This document shows, piece after piece, positions 54,428-64,000 of a stretch of DNA of 64,000 nt. Each line of letters begins with the position of its first letter. The first letter of the stretch is position 1. Source of the stretch: Desulfolutivibrio sulfoxidireducens. Its GTDB lineage: Bacteria; Desulfobacterota; Desulfovibrionia; Desulfovibrionales; Desulfovibrionaceae. The notes below the pieces were generated by a model. The model was not told where the DNA came from. It saw only the letters and a list, made by a program, of their open reading frames with translations, and did no database searches. The stretch lies in NCBI RefSeq assembly GCF_013376475.1, contig NZ_CP045508.1:2578001-2642000 (forward strand). The letters run 5' to 3'. Made by a program: the position numbers and the translations under genes.

Positions 54428-57400
54428 CTACAGATCGAACGAACCCGCCGTCAGGGTCGCGGTATTGGACAGACGGATCTGGAAGTCGGCGGTTCCGTCG
54501 CCGTTTATGTCCCCGGAGACGATGCCGCTGACATAGTTCAATTGTCCCGCCACGCCCGTGAATGCCGAAGAGCCGATGTAGGTGAAGGCCTGGTTTCCGG
54601 CTAGGCCCGTGTTGGCGTCGATGGCGGTCAGGCGGATCGTGTCTCCCGTGGCGAAGTCCGTAATGGTGTCCCGGCCGGTCCCGCTGGGGGACTCGGTGGT
54701 GGCGGTGTACACGAACACGTCGTTCCCGGTTCCTCCGGTCAGGGTGTCGGAGCCAAGCCCCCCGGTCAGGGTATCGTTCCCGGCCCCGCCGGCGAACGTG
54801 TTGGCTGGGGAATTGCCGGTCAGGACGTCATTTCCGGCACCGCCAACGACGTTTTCGATGGAGGAGAAGGTGTCCGTGCCGCCGGCCCCGGTGTCCTGGG
54901 CCGTGGTCGTGCCGGTGGACACGGTCACGGCGGCCGTGGCCCAGGCGTAGCTGGCCGTATCCGAACCGGAACCGCCGGCCAGGGTGTCGTTGCCCGTGCC
55001 TCCATCGAGCGTGTCGTCGTCAGTTCCTCCGGAAAGGCTGTCGTTGCCGATGCCCCCGGACAGACTGTCGTCGCCGGCCTCGCCCGCAAGGATGTTGGCC
55101 GGGGAATTACCGGTCAGGATGTCATTCCCGCTGCCGCCGATGACGTTTTCGATGGAGGAGAAGGTGTCCGTGCCGCCGGCCCCGGTGTCCTGGGCCGTGG
55201 TCGTGCCGGTGGACACGGTCACGGCGGTGGTGGCCCAGGCGTAGCTGGCCGTATCCGAACCGGAACCGCCGGCCAGGGTGTCGTTGCCCGTGCCCCCGTC
55301 CAGGGTGTCGTTGCCCGTACCCCCGTCCAGGGAATCGTTGCCGAGGCCCCCGGACAGGCTGTCGTCGCCGGCCTCGCCCGCAAGGATGTTGGCCGGGGAA
55401 TTCCCGGTCAGGATGTCGTTCCCGCTGCCGCCGACGACGTTTTCGATGGAGGAGAAGGTGTCCGTGCCGCCGGCCCCGGTGTCCTGGGCCGTGGTCGTGC
55501 CGGTGGACACGGTCACGGCGGCCGTGGCCCAGGCGTAGCTTACGGTATCCGAACCGGAACCGCCGGCCAGGGTGTCGTTGCCCGTGCCCCCGTCCAGGGT
55601 GTCGTCGTCGGTTCCTCCGTCCAGGGAGTCGTTGCCGGTTCCTCCGGAAAGGCTGTCGTTGCCGATGCCCCCGGCCAGGGTGTCGTTGCCCGCCCCGCCC
55701 GCGAGGGTGTTGGCCGGGGAATTGCCGGTCAGGACGTCGCTGCCGCTGCCGCCGATGACGTTTTCGATGGAGGAGAAGGTGTCCGTGCCGCCGGCCCCGG
55801 TGTCCTGGGCCGTGGTCGTGCCGGTGGACACGGTCACGGCGGCCGAGGCCCAGGCGTAGCTTACCGTATCCGATCCGGACCCGCCGAAAAGGGTGTCGTT
55901 GTCCGTTCCGCCGTCCAGGGTGTCGTTGCCCGTGCCCCCGTCCAGGGAATCGTTGCCGATGCCCCCGGACAGGCTGTCGTTGCCGGCCCCGCCCACAAGG
56001 GTATTGGCCGGGGAATTGCCGGTCAGGACGTCATCGCCGCCACCGCCGATGACGTTTTCAATGGAGGCCAAGGTGTCCGTGCCGCCCCCGCCGGTGTCCT
56101 GGGCCGTGGTTGTGCCCGTGCTCACGGTCACGTCTCCGGTGGCCCAGGCGTAGCTTACCGTATCCGAACCGGTGCCGCCGCTCAGGGTGTCGTTGCCCGT
56201 GCCGCCGTCCAGGGTGTCGTTGCCGTCCCCGCCGGTGAGGGAGTCGTTGCCGGAACCGCCTTCCAGGAAGTTGGCCTGGGCATCGCCGGTCAGGGTATCA
56301 TCTCCACCGCCGCCTCGGATGTTTTCCATTTCGCTGAGGGTATCCGTGCCGCCGCCGCCCGTATTCTGTCCGACGGTCAGGGTCAGGTTCACGGTGACCG
56401 CCCCGGTTGCGGTCGTGTAGTCCGCCGTGTCGACGCCGTCCCCGCCGTTGAGGTAATCGTTGCCCAGGCCCCCGATCAGGGTGTCGTTGCCGTCCCCTCC
56501 GTAAATCGAGTCGTTTCCAGCGTCGCCGCCCAAGGAATCGTTTCCGCCGACACCCCAGAGCGTGTCGTTGCCGCCGCCGCCGAAGCAGGTGTCGTCGCCA
56601 TCATTCGCATGGATACGATTCGCCAGACTGTTGCCGGTCAGGGTATCGCTTCCGTCGCCACCGTAGAGGTTCTCGATGCCGATCAGGGTGTCCACGCCCG
56701 CGCCGCCGGTATTCTGGGCCGTGGACACGGCAAGGCTCACCGTGACCGCGCTGGAGATCCAGGAGTAGTAGGCCGTGTCGCTGCCCGAACCGCCGACCAG
56801 GATATCGTTTCCGTCCCCGCCGAAAATGACGTCATCGCCCGCGCCGGCGAGGATGGTGTCGTCGCCGGCGTTCCCATAGATATTGTCGTAGCCGTCCCCA
56901 CCGGTTATGATATCGTTGCCGTACCCCCCGTACAGAAAGTCTTCCCCCGAGCCGCCGTCCAAAACGTCATTGCCATCGTCGCCGCTGAGGGTGTCATTGC
57001 CTCCCCCTCCATCCAGGACATCCTCACCGCCATATCCCTCTATGGAATTGGCCTGATCGTCGCCCGTCAGGAAGTCGTTATGGGAGCTGCCGCTGAGGTT
57101 TTCGACGTCGGTGAGGAGGTCGTAACCCGCCGAGCCCGTGTCCTGGGCCGTGGTGATCCCAAGGTCCACGGTGACTCCGCCGGTCGCTTGGGCATAGCCC
57201 ACGGTGTCGACGCCGGCACCACCGTTGATGACGTCGTCATCCAGCCCTCCCTCCAGATAATCGTCACCGTCATTGCCGGAAATGCTGTCGTTGCCCATGC
57301 CGCCATACAGAGAATCGTCACCGTCTCCGCCCGCCACGGTATCGTTGCCAAAACCGCCGGTGAGGTCGTCGTTTCCGCCGAGTCCGTTGAGAATGTCGTT

Positions 57401-57460
57401 GCCAAAGCCGCCGGTGAGCGTGTCGTCGCCCGCCGTCCCGACCAAGATCAAGTCAGCCAT
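54428..57460 (-). CDS. RTX calcium-binding beta-roll protein (RTX-2)
   Basis: A 1010-residue protein starting [20 protein letters not shown] with GGGAGGG six bases before the ATG. The N-terminal half is nonapeptide RTX runs separated by three diverged linker segments ([46 protein letters not shown]). The second half contains five of the shared 98-residue modules (SYAWAT or SYAWAS), followed by the serralysin-like C-terminal domain ending TLTAGSFDL. No signal peptide and no catalytic domain. Secretion by a type I system not in the window is expected. Confidence 0.9.
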   Translation of the reverse strand: MADLILVGTAGDDTLTGGFGNDILNGLGGNDDLTGGFGNDTVAGGDGDDSLYGGMGNDSISGNDGDDYLEGGLDDDVINGGAGVDTVGYAQATGGVTVDLGITTAQDTGSAGYDLLTDVENLSGSSHNDFLTGDDQANSIEGYGGEDVLDGGGGNDTLSGDDGNDVLDGGSGEDFLYGGYGNDIITGGDGYDNIYGNAGDDTILAGAGDDVIFGGDGNDILVGGSGSDTAYYSWISSAVTVSLAVSTAQNTGGAGVDTLIGIENLYGGDGSDTLTGNSLANRIHANDGDDTCFGGGGNDTLWGVGGNDSLGGDAGNDSIYGGDGNDTLIGGLGNDYLNGGDGVDTADYTTATGAVTVNLTLTVGQNTGGGGTDTLSEMENIRGGGGDDTLTGDAQANFLEGGSGNDSLTGGDGNDTLDGGTGNDTLSGGTGSDTVSYAWATGDVTVSTGTTTAQDTGGGGTDTLASIENVIGGGGDDVLTGNSPANTLVGGAGNDSLSGGIGNDSLDGGTGNDTLDGGTDNDTLFGGSGSDTVSYAWASAAVTVSTGTTTAQDTGAGGTDTFSSIENVIGGSGSDVLTGNSPANTLAGGAGNDTLAGGIGNDSLSGGTGNDSLDGGTDDDTLDGGTGNDTLAGGSGSDTVSYAWATAAVTVSTGTTTAQDTGAGGTDTFSSIENVVGGSGNDILTGNSPANILAGEAGDDSLSGGLGNDSLDGGTGNDTLDGGTGNDTLAGGSGSDTASYAWATTAVTVSTGTTTAQDTGAGGTDTFSSIENVIGGSGNDILTGNSPANILAGEAGDDSLSGGIGNDSLSGGTDDDTLDGGTGNDTLAGGSGSDTASYAWATAAVTVSTGTTTAQDTGAGGTDTFSSIENVVGGAGNDVLTGNSPANTFAGGAGNDTLTGGLGSDTLTGGTGNDVFVYTATTESPSGTGRDTITDFATGDTIRLTAIDANTGLAGNQAFTYIGSSAFTGVAGQLNYVSGIVSGDINGDGTADFQIRLSNTATLTAGSFDL
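54950..56160 (-). repeat. 294-bp tandem modules in RTX-2
   Basis: Equivalent points at 54950, 55244, 55538, 55859 and 56153: steps of 294, 294, 321 and 294 bp. The 321-bp step is one 27-bp turn longer. Sequence between copies is nearly the same as in RTX-1, RTX-3 and RTX-4. Confidence 0.85.
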
Positions 57461-57900
57461 AATCCCTCCCGGTAGGCGCTGCTTCCGGTCGGCCGTCCAC
57501 TCCGGCCAACAGGAAACACTGAAAGATGTTACGGGGCATGAACACACCCGACAGCAATCCACGACGCGCGATACGCGAAGCCGGCTGGCGGCCGCACGCC
57601 CGCCAGTCGCCTCCCTGTTCGACCTGGGCGTAACCGCCGGGAAGTGTCTACCTGGCGACTGGAAAATACGCTTCGCCGCCTATGTCGAAGCCGTAATCCC
57701 CTGACAATTTGTGATTAATGCGAAGTTAGATGGTCCATTCATCGTACTCAGCCGATTTTACTCGATCTGATTTGACAAAAAAAGACCTTTCAATGGATGT
57801 TTCTCGTACCGGATTTCCGGAAAATCGAGATACAAATGACTTACAGTCTAAAAGTAAATATTCAGATAAAATCCAATTGTCAAGTCTCCTGGCTGCCAAT
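57461..57900. other. Spacer upstream of RTX-2
   Basis: About 440 bases; GC-rich close to the gene and AT-rich from about 57700 to 57900. It must contain the RTX-2 promoter on the minus strand, but no confident -35/-10 pair was found. Confidence 0.45.
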
Positions 57901-58290
57901 GTCGCGAGCGCAAGTGTGATGCCATCCAGTTCTGCTTGGCGAGAAAACCCAGGACAACGTGGTGGAGGCAAGAGGCGCCCGCGCTCATCCCGTCGTCGCC
58001 GTGCCGCCTTCCCGGCATGAACCAGGCCGGCCAGTCAAGGCCCAGCGGAGCCTTCGAAGCGAGCCGAAGGAAAACCTTGACTGGCCGGCAGCCCATGCCA
58101 TCCCGGCGGCAAGACGGCGGGAGTTTGGATTCGTTCAACCCGGACGCCACATGGACGAACGTGACCGGCATCGGTTGCAGTGCATTGGTTCAAGCCGGAC
58201 CTCCCTGGTCCGGGCACTGATCCGAAAAAAAGACCCGGCCGGAACCTCTGTCCCGGCCGGGTCATGCTCATACGCTCCCGCACGGCCGAC
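57901..58290. repeat. Duplicated intergenic block, copy A (3' of RTX-3)
   Basis: Two stretches recur 3' of RTX-4: 57901-57962 matches 61208-61272, and 58157-58290 matches 61328-61461 with the same length and only scattered differences. The second stretch covers the terminator and the last codons of the RTX gene. Confidence 0.8.
58225..58263 (-). terminator. Intrinsic terminator after RTX-3
   Basis: Perfect 11-bp arms GACCCGGCCGG (58232-58242) and CCGGCCGGGTC (58253-58263); on the minus strand seven T follow (A-run 58225-58231 on plus). Located 27 bases after the RTX-3 stop. Confidence 0.88.
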
Positions 58291-61004
58291 TACAGGTCGA
58301 ACGAGGCCGCCGTCAGGGTCGCGCTGTTGGACAGTGCTATCTGGAAGTCGGCGGTTCCGTCGCCGTTTATGTCCCCGGAGACGATGCCGCTGACATAGTT
58401 CAATTGTCCCGCCACGCCCGTGAAGGCCGACGAGCCGATGTAGGTGAAGGCCTGGTTTCCGGCTAGGCCCGTGTTGGCGTCGATGGCGGTCAGGCGGATC
58501 GTGTCTCCCGCGGCGAAGTCCGTGATGGTGTCCCGGCCGCTTCCGCTGGGGGACTCGAGTGTTGAGGTGTACACGAACACGTCGTTCCCGGTGCCGCCGG
58601 TCAGGGTGTCGGAGCCGAGACCTCCGGTCAGGGTGTCGTCGCCCGCGCCGCCGACCAGGATGTTGGCCGGGGAATTGCCGGTCAGGACGTCGTTTCCAGA
58701 CCCGCCGATGACGTTTTCGATTCTGGACAGGGTGTCGGTGCCGCCTCCTCCGGTGTCCTGGGCTGTGGTCCTGCCGGTGGTGACGGTCACGGCCTCGGTG
58801 GCCCAGGCGTAGCTTACCGTATCCGACCCGGAGCCGCCGGACAGGGTGTCGTTGTCCGTGCCGCCGTCCAGGGTGTCGTTGCCGGCCCCGCCGTCCAGGG
58901 AATCGTTGCCGATGCCCCCGGACAGGCTGTCGTCGCCGGCGTTGCCCACCAGCGTGTTGGCCGGGGAGTTGCCGGTCAGAATGTCGTCGCCGGACCCGCC
59001 AATGACATTTTCGATGGAGGAGAAGGTGTCCGTGCCGCCAGCCCCGGTGTCCTGGGCTGTGGTTGTGCCGGTGCTCACGGTCACGGCTGATGTGGCCCAG
59101 GCGTAGCTTACCGTATCCGACCCGGAGCCGCCGGACAGGGTGTCGTTGTCCGTGCCGCCGTCCAGGGTGTCGTTCCCGGTCCCGCCGTCCAGGACGTCGT
59201 TGCCGATGCCCCCGGACAGGCTGTCGTCGCCGGCGTTGCCAACCAGGGTGTTGGCCGGGGAGTTGCCGGTCAGGACGTCGTTTCCGGAGCCGCCGATGAC
59301 GTTTTCGATTCTGGACAGGGTGTCGGTGCCGCCCCCTCCGGTGTCCTGGGCTGTGGTCCTGCCGGTGGAGACGGTCACGGCCTCGGTGGCCCAGGCGTAG
59401 CTTGCCGTATCCGATCCGGACCCGCCGGACAGGGTGTCGTTGTCCGTGCCGCCGTCCAGGGTGTCGTTGCCGGCCCCGCCGTCCAGGGAGTCGTTGCCGA
59501 TGCCCCCGGACAGGCTGTCGTCGCCGGCGTTGCCAACCAGGGTGTTGGCCGGGGAATTTCCGGTCAGGACGTCGTTCCCGCTACCGCCGATGAGGTTTTC
59601 AATGGAGGAGAAAGTGTCCGTGCCGCCGTCCCCGATGTCCTGGGCCGTGGTCGTGCCGGTGCTCACGGTCAGGGCTAATGTGGCCCAGGCGTAGCTTACC
59701 GTATCCGATCCGGAACCGCCGGACAGGGTGTCGTCGCCCGTGCCGCCGTCCAGGGTGTCGTTCCCCGCGTCGCCCAGAAGGGTATCGTTGCCGACGCCGC
59801 CCAAAAGGGTATCGTTGCCGACGTCGCCGGAGAGGGAGTCGTTGCCCGTGCCGCCGTCCAGGGTGTCGTCGCCCGCGCCGCCCAAAAGGGTATCGTTGCC
59901 GGCGTCGCCGGAGAGGGAGTCGTTGCCCGTGCCGCCGTCCAGGGTGTCGTCGCCGCCGTCGCCGTGGAGGACGTCGTTGTCCTCGCCGCCCCAGAGGCTG
60001 TCGTCGCCCGCGCCGCCCCAGAAGGTGTCCTCGCCACCGTCGCCGCGGAGGACGTCGTTGTCCTCGCCGCCCCAGAGGTTGTCGTCGCCCGCGCCGCCCA
60101 AAAGGGTATCGTTGCCGGCTTCGCCCCAGAGGCTGTCGTCGCCCGCGCCACCCAAAAGGGTATCGTGGCCGTCGCCGCCCCAGAGGCTGTCGATGCCCGC
60201 GTCTCCGGACAGGATGTCGTCGCCGTCGTCGCCGTGGAGGGTGTCATCGCCATCGTTGCCGCGGAGGTCGTCGTTATCCGCGCCGCCTCGAGCGTAGTCG
60301 TTGCCCTCGCCGCCCAAAAGGGTATCGTTGCCGGCGTCGCCGTAGAGGGTGTCCTTGCCATCGTTGCCGCGGAGGTCGTCGTTGTCCGCGCCGCCTTGAG
60401 CGTGGTCGTTGCCCGCGCCGCCCAAAAGGGTATCGTTGCCGGCGGCGCCAGTTAAACGATCGTTGCCATCGTCGCCGGACAGATAATCGTTGCCCGTGCC
60501 CCCGTCCAAGGTGTCGTTGCCCGCGCCGCCGGACAGGGTGTCGTCGCCAACGTAGCCGTAGAGGGTGTCCTCGCCATCGTTGCCGCAGAGGTCGTCGTTG
60601 TCCTCGCCGCCGTTCAGGGTGTCGTCGCCCGCGCCGCCCAAAAGGGTATCGTTGCCGCCGTAACCGTCGAGGTAGTCGTCGCCATCGTTGCCGGACAGGA
60701 TGTCGTCGCCGGCGTCGCCGCGGAGGTCGTCGTTGTCCGCGCCGCCCAAAAGGGTATCGTTGCCGCCGTCGCCGTAGAGGCTGTCCTCGCCCGCGTCGCC
60801 GGACAGGATGTCGTTGCCATCGCCGCCGCCGATGTAGTCGCCGCCATCGTTGCCGGACAGGATGTCGTCGCCGGCGGCACCGCGGAAGTTGTCGTCGCCG
60901 TCGCCGCCCAAAAGGGTATCGTTGCCACCATATCCAAATAAAGCGTCGTCTCCACTTCCACCAACCAGAAAGTCGTTTCCTTCAGTTCCAGTTAGTGTGG
61001 CCAT
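58290..61004 (-). CDS. RTX calcium-binding beta-roll protein (RTX-3)
   Basis: A 904-residue protein starting [20 protein letters not shown]. The first 430 residues are an almost unbroken run of nine-residue RTX turns ([18 protein letters not shown] and similar), one of the longest plain runs here. Four 98-residue modules with SYAWAT follow, then the same C-terminal serralysin-like domain, ending [15 protein letters not shown] lies just before the ATG. No catalytic domain. Same strand as RTX-2 and RTX-4. Confidence 0.9.
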   Translation of the reverse strand: MATLTGTEGNDFLVGGSGDDALFGYGGNDTLLGGDGDDNFRGAAGDDILSGNDGGDYIGGGDGNDILSGDAGEDSLYGDGGNDTLLGGADNDDLRGDAGDDILSGNDGDDYLDGYGGNDTLLGGAGDDTLNGGEDNDDLCGNDGEDTLYGYVGDDTLSGGAGNDTLDGGTGNDYLSGDDGNDRLTGAAGNDTLLGGAGNDHAQGGADNDDLRGNDGKDTLYGDAGNDTLLGGEGNDYARGGADNDDLRGNDGDDTLHGDDGDDILSGDAGIDSLWGGDGHDTLLGGAGDDSLWGEAGNDTLLGGAGDDNLWGGEDNDVLRGDGGEDTFWGGAGDDSLWGGEDNDVLHGDGGDDTLDGGTGNDSLSGDAGNDTLLGGAGDDTLDGGTGNDSLSGDVGNDTLLGGVGNDTLLGDAGNDTLDGGTGDDTLSGGSGSDTVSYAWATLALTVSTGTTTAQDIGDGGTDTFSSIENLIGGSGNDVLTGNSPANTLVGNAGDDSLSGGIGNDSLDGGAGNDTLDGGTDNDTLSGGSGSDTASYAWATEAVTVSTGRTTAQDTGGGGTDTLSRIENVIGGSGNDVLTGNSPANTLVGNAGDDSLSGGIGNDVLDGGTGNDTLDGGTDNDTLSGGSGSDTVSYAWATSAVTVSTGTTTAQDTGAGGTDTFSSIENVIGGSGDDILTGNSPANTLVGNAGDDSLSGGIGNDSLDGGAGNDTLDGGTDNDTLSGGSGSDTVSYAWATEAVTVTTGRTTAQDTGGGGTDTLSRIENVIGGSGNDVLTGNSPANILVGGAGDDTLTGGLGSDTLTGGTGNDVFVYTSTLESPSGSGRDTITDFAAGDTIRLTAIDANTGLAGNQAFTYIGSSAFTGVAGQLNYVSGIVSGDINGDGTADFQIALSNSATLTAASFDL
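58812..59700 (-). repeat. 294-bp tandem modules in RTX-3
   Basis: Equivalent points at 58812, 59106, 59400 and 59694, all exactly 294 bp apart. Beyond 59700 to about 60950 the gene continues as 27-bp repeats. Confidence 0.85.
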
Positions 61005-61207
61005 ATCCTCTCTCCAGTTCGTGCAGCGGGCACGGGGAAAAAGTTATCACCTAAAAAAATGGTTCACCAGCAACAAAGCCAGAACTTTCAAGAATCAAAT
61101 AGGTTCTGAAAAATCGTGTGGGTTGGAAGGAAATGCATCGTTCATACTTTGACTTTTACGTCACATTGCACAGATGAACATATTTGACAAGAAGAAAATG
61201 GCCAGAT
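61005..61207. other. AT-rich spacer upstream of RTX-3
   Basis: About 200 AT-rich bases before the RTX-3 start, probably with its promoter; nothing specific recognised. Confidence 0.45.
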
Positions 61208-61461
61208 GTCGCGAGCGCAAGTGTGATGCGCACCAGTTCCGCTTGGCGAGAAAACCCAGAAAAACGTGGAGGCGACATGAGGCGACGGCGGGAGTGGGGA
61301 TACGTTCAGCACGTTGGCAGCATTGGTGAACGTGACCGGCATCGGTTGCAGTGCATTGGCCCAAGCCGGACCTCCCTGGTCCGGGCACTGATCCGACAAA
61401 ATGACCCGGCCGGAACCTCTGTTCCGGCCGGGTCTTGCTCATGCGCTCCCGCGCGGCCGAC
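61208..61461. repeat. Duplicated intergenic block, copy B (3' of RTX-4)
   Basis: The counterpart of 57901-58290, lacking about 140 bases in the middle. It runs through the terminator into the RTX-4 stop region with the same spacing as in copy A. Confidence 0.8.
61398..61434 (-). terminator. Intrinsic terminator after RTX-4
   Basis: Perfect arms GACCCGGCCGG (61403-61413) and CCGGCCGGGTC (61424-61434), followed on the minus strand by ATTTT. The same stem as after RTX-3 with one loop change. Confidence 0.85.
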
Positions 61462-64000
61462 TACAGATCGAACGACCCCGCCGTCAGGGTCGCGCTGTTG
61501 GACAGACGGATCTGGAAGTCGGCGACCGCATCGCCGTTGACGTCGCCGGAGAGGATGCCGCTGGAATAGGTCAACTGCCCGGCCACGCCCGTGAAGGCCG
61601 ACGAACCGATGTAGGTGAAGGCCTGGTTTCCGGCTAGGCCCGTGTTGGCGTCGATGGCGGTCAGGCGGATCGTGTCTCCCGCAGCGAAGTCCGTGATGGT
61701 GTCCCGGCCGGTCCCGCTGGGGGACTCGGTAGTGGCGGTGTACACGAACACGTCGTTCCCGGTGCCGCCGGTCAGGGTGTCGGAGCCAAGCCCCCCGGAC
61801 AGGCTGTCGTCGCCGGCGTTGCCCACCAGTGTGTTGGCCGGGGAATTGCCGGTCAGGACGTCGTTGCCACTACCGCCGATGAGGTTTTCAATGGAGGAGA
61901 AGGTGTCCGTGCCGCCTGCCCCGGTGTCCTGGGCCGTGGTCGTGCCGGTGCTCGCGGTCACGGCGGCGGTGGCCCAGGCGTAGCTTGCCGTATCCGAACC
62001 GGACCCGCCGACAAGGGTGTCGTTGCCCGTGCCGCCGTCCAGGGTGTCGTTGCCCGTGCCGCCATCCAGGGAGTCGTTGCCGATGCCCCCGGACAGGCTG
62101 TCGTCGCCGGCGTTGCCCACCAGCGTGTTGGCCGGGGAATTCCCGGTCAGGACGTCGTCGCCGGACCCGCCGATAAGGTTTTCGATGGAGGAGAAGGTGT
62201 CCGTGCCGGCTGCCCCGGTGTCCTGGGCCGTGGTCGTGCCGGTGGACACGGTCACGGCGGCGGTGGCCCAGGCGTAGCTTGCCGTATCCGAACCGGACCC
62301 GCCGACAAGGGTGTCGTTGCCCGTGCCCCCGTCCAGGGTGTCGTTGCCCGTGCCGCCATCCAGGGAGTCGTTGCCGATGCCCCCGGACAGGCTGTCGTCG
62401 CCGGCGTTGCCCACCAGCGTGTTGGCCGGGGAATTCCCGGTCAGGACGTCGTCGCCGGACCCGCCGATAAGGTTTTCGATGGAGGAGAAGGTGTCCGTGC
62501 CGCCCCCCCCGGTGTCCTGGGCCGTGGTCGTGCCGGTGGACACGGTCACGGCCTCGGTGGCCCAGGCGTAGCTTGCCGTATCCGACCCGGAGCCGCCGGC
62601 CAGGGTGTCGTTGCCCGTGCCCCCGTCCAGGGTGTCGTTGCCGGTCCCGCCATCCAGGGAGTCGTTGCCGATGCCCCCGGACAGGTTGTCGTCGCCGGCG
62701 TTGCCCACCAGCGTGTTGGCCGGGGAATTGCCGGTCAGGACGTCGTCGCCGCCGCCCCCGATGACATTTTCGATGCCGGACAGGGTGTCCGTGCCGCCGG
62801 CCCCGGTGTCCTGGGCCGTGATCCTGCCCGTGCTCACGGTCACGCCTGCCGTGGCCCAGGCGTAGCTTGCCGTATCCGAACCGGACCCGCCGGTCAGGGT
62901 GTCGTTGTCCGTGCCGCCGTCCAGGGTGTCGTCGCCCGCGCCGCCATCCAGGGAGTCGTTGCCGATGCCCCCGGACAGGTTGTCGTCGCCGGCGTTGCCC
63001 ACCAGCGTGTTGGCCGGGGAATTGCCGGTCAGGACGTCGTCGCCGCCGCCCCCGATGACATTTTCGATGCCGGACAGGGTGTCCGTGCCGCCGGCCCCGG
63101 TGTCCTGGGCCGTGGTCGTGCCGGTGCTCACGGTCACGCCTGCCGTGGCCCAGGCGTAGCTTGCCGTATCCGATCCGGAACCGCCGGCCAGGGTGTCGTT
63201 GTCCGTGCCGCCGTCCAGGGTGTCGTCGCCCGCGCCGCCATCCAGGGAGTCGTTGCCGATGCCACCGGACAGGCTGTCGTCGCCGGCGTTGCCCACCAGC
63301 GTGTTGGCCGGGGAATTGCCGGTCAGAATGTCGTCGCCGGACCCGCCGATAAGGTTTTCGATGGAGGAGAAGGTGTCCGTGCCGCCGGCCCCGGTGTCCT
63401 GGGCCGTGGTCCTGCCCGTGCTCACGGTCACGCCTGCCGTGGCCCAGGCGTAGCTTGCCGTATCCGATCCGGATCCGCCGGCCAGGGTGTCGTTGTCCGT
63501 GCCGCCGTCCAGGGTGTCGTCGCCCGCGCCGCCATCCAGGGAGTCGTTACCGATGCCCCCGGACAGGCTGTCGTCGCCGGCGTTGCCCACCAGCGTGTTG
63601 GCCGGGGAATTGCCGGTCAGAATGTCGTCGCCGGACCCGCCGATAAGGTTTTCGATGGAGGAGAAGGTGTCCGTGCCGCCCCCCCCGGTGTCCTGGGCCG
63701 TGGTCCTGCCCGTGCTCACGGTCACGGCTTCGGTGGCCCAGGCGTAGCTTGCCGTATCCGAACCGGACCCGCCGACAAGGGTGTCGTTGCCCATGCCGCC
63801 GTCCAGGGTGTCGTTGCCCGTGCCGCCGTCCAGGGTGTCGTTGCCGATGCCCCCGGACAGGCTGTCGTCGCCGGCGTTGCCCACCAGCGTGTTGGCCGGG
63901 GAATTGCCGGTCAGAATGTCGTCGCCGGAGCCGCCAATGACATTTTCGATGCCGGACAGGGTGTCCGTGCCGCCACCCCCGGTGTCCTGGGCCGTGGTCG
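61461..64000 (-). CDS. RTX calcium-binding beta-roll protein (RTX-4), N-terminus outside window
   Basis: At least 846 residues; the frame stays open to the right edge, so the true start lies beyond 64000. Visible are seven modules with SYAWAT at exact 98-residue spacing plus an eighth entering from the edge, then the shared C-terminal domain, here with LTYSSGILSGDVNGDAVADF and ending [13 protein letters not shown] at 63884 inside the repeats (VGNAGDDS) is not considered a real start, because the same codon occurs in every module. Confidence 0.9.
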   Translation of the reverse strand, partial: TTAQDTGGGGTDTLSGIENVIGGSGDDILTGNSPANTLVGNAGDDSLSGGIGNDTLDGGTGNDTLDGGMGNDTLVGGSGSDTASYAWATEAVTVSTGRTTAQDTGGGGTDTFSSIENLIGGSGDDILTGNSPANTLVGNAGDDSLSGGIGNDSLDGGAGDDTLDGGTDNDTLAGGSGSDTASYAWATAGVTVSTGRTTAQDTGAGGTDTFSSIENLIGGSGDDILTGNSPANTLVGNAGDDSLSGGIGNDSLDGGAGDDTLDGGTDNDTLAGGSGSDTASYAWATAGVTVSTGTTTAQDTGAGGTDTLSGIENVIGGGGDDVLTGNSPANTLVGNAGDDNLSGGIGNDSLDGGAGDDTLDGGTDNDTLTGGSGSDTASYAWATAGVTVSTGRITAQDTGAGGTDTLSGIENVIGGGGDDVLTGNSPANTLVGNAGDDNLSGGIGNDSLDGGTGNDTLDGGTGNDTLAGGSGSDTASYAWATEAVTVSTGTTTAQDTGGGGTDTFSSIENLIGGSGDDVLTGNSPANTLVGNAGDDSLSGGIGNDSLDGGTGNDTLDGGTGNDTLVGGSGSDTASYAWATAAVTVSTGTTTAQDTGAAGTDTFSSIENLIGGSGDDVLTGNSPANTLVGNAGDDSLSGGIGNDSLDGGTGNDTLDGGTGNDTLVGGSGSDTASYAWATAAVTASTGTTTAQDTGAGGTDTFSSIENLIGGSGNDVLTGNSPANTLVGNAGDDSLSGGLGSDTLTGGTGNDVFVYTATTESPSGTGRDTITDFAAGDTIRLTAIDANTGLAGNQAFTYIGSSAFTGVAGQLTYSSGILSGDVNGDAVADFQIRLSNSATLTAGSFDL
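61983..64000 (-). repeat. 294-bp tandem modules in RTX-4
   Basis: Equivalent points at 61983, 62277, 62571, 62865, 63159, 63453 and 63747, all exactly 294 bp apart, and continuing off the right edge. This is the most regular array of the four. Confidence 0.9.

Noticed and set aside
59678..61054. 458-codon arginine/cysteine-rich plus-strand frame opposite RTX-3
   Set aside because: It is the antisense reading of 27-bp RTX repeats, so its periodic sequence is a by-product.
61615..63940. Series of identical 86-codon plus-strand frames ([16 protein letters not shown] type) spaced 294 bp
   Set aside because: Antisense shadows of the RTX modules; useful only as a ruler for the repeat length.
61983..64000. 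CRISPR array
   Set aside because: The periodic sequence is coding, with units far longer than CRISPR repeats, no unique spacers and no cas genes.

Overview
The window is 64 kb of GC-rich DNA whose housekeeping part reads like a member of the Desulfovibrionaceae (delta-proteobacterial sulfate reducers). This is inferred from the high GC content, the endonuclease III-like / EnvC-like / CtpA / YibQ gene order, the palindrome-rich spacers, and the bacteriohemerythrin and c-type-heme chemoreceptor. No marker gene (16S, dsrAB) is present to prove it.

Layout. (1) 1-15.6 kb is ordinary chromosome: cutA (cut by the window edge), an endonuclease III-like glycosylase, an envelope operon (EnvC-like activator, ctpA, YibQ-type deacetylase), an orphan periplasmic binding protein, an acyltransferase, a kinase pair, an orphan HicB, dsdA-csaA, a miaB / bifunctional nuclease / PHP operon, and a lemA-TPM pair. 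(2) 15.7-29.8 kb is a surface-glycan island. A minus-strand trio (GT2, GT4, methyltransferase) is followed by a plus-strand run: polytopic membrane protein, asparagine synthase, GNAT, radical SAM/SPASM, methyltransferase, membrane GT2, WbqC, methyltransferase and a WecE/RffA-type sugar aminotransferase. Many junctions overlap. (3) 29.9-31.2 kb holds an isochorismatase-fold gene lacking the usual nucleophile and an AT-rich spacer.

(4) 31.2-64 kb is an accessory region dominated by four RTX-type calcium-binding beta-roll proteins: 1764 aa on plus, then 1010 aa, 904 aa and more than 840 aa on minus. All four share a serralysin-like C-terminal domain of the type used by type I secretion, similar terminators, and a higher-order module of exactly 294 bp (98 codons) that is tandemly repeated. 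Copies differ by whole 27-bp (nine-residue) turns. The plus-strand copy and the minus-strand trio enclose about 18 kb holding a bacteriohemerythrin / HD-GYP pair, a TIM-barrel plus ABC importer operon, a heme chemoreceptor, a SulP transporter and IS5-family elements.

(5) One IS5-family element (50185-51446, 6-bp target duplication) has split a benzoylformate-decarboxylase-like gene. The host start codon now reads in frame into the transposase. A decayed relative of the transposase lies at 53.8-54.3 kb.

How it may fit together (inference): the glycan island and the RTX proteins both build the cell surface. The HD-GYP/hemerythrin pair beside the largest RTX gene would suit oxygen- or redox-linked c-di-GMP control of surface attachment, as known for other RTX adhesins. 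No type I secretion gene and no LapD/LapG homologue is visible here. No CRISPR array, tRNA or rRNA was seen.
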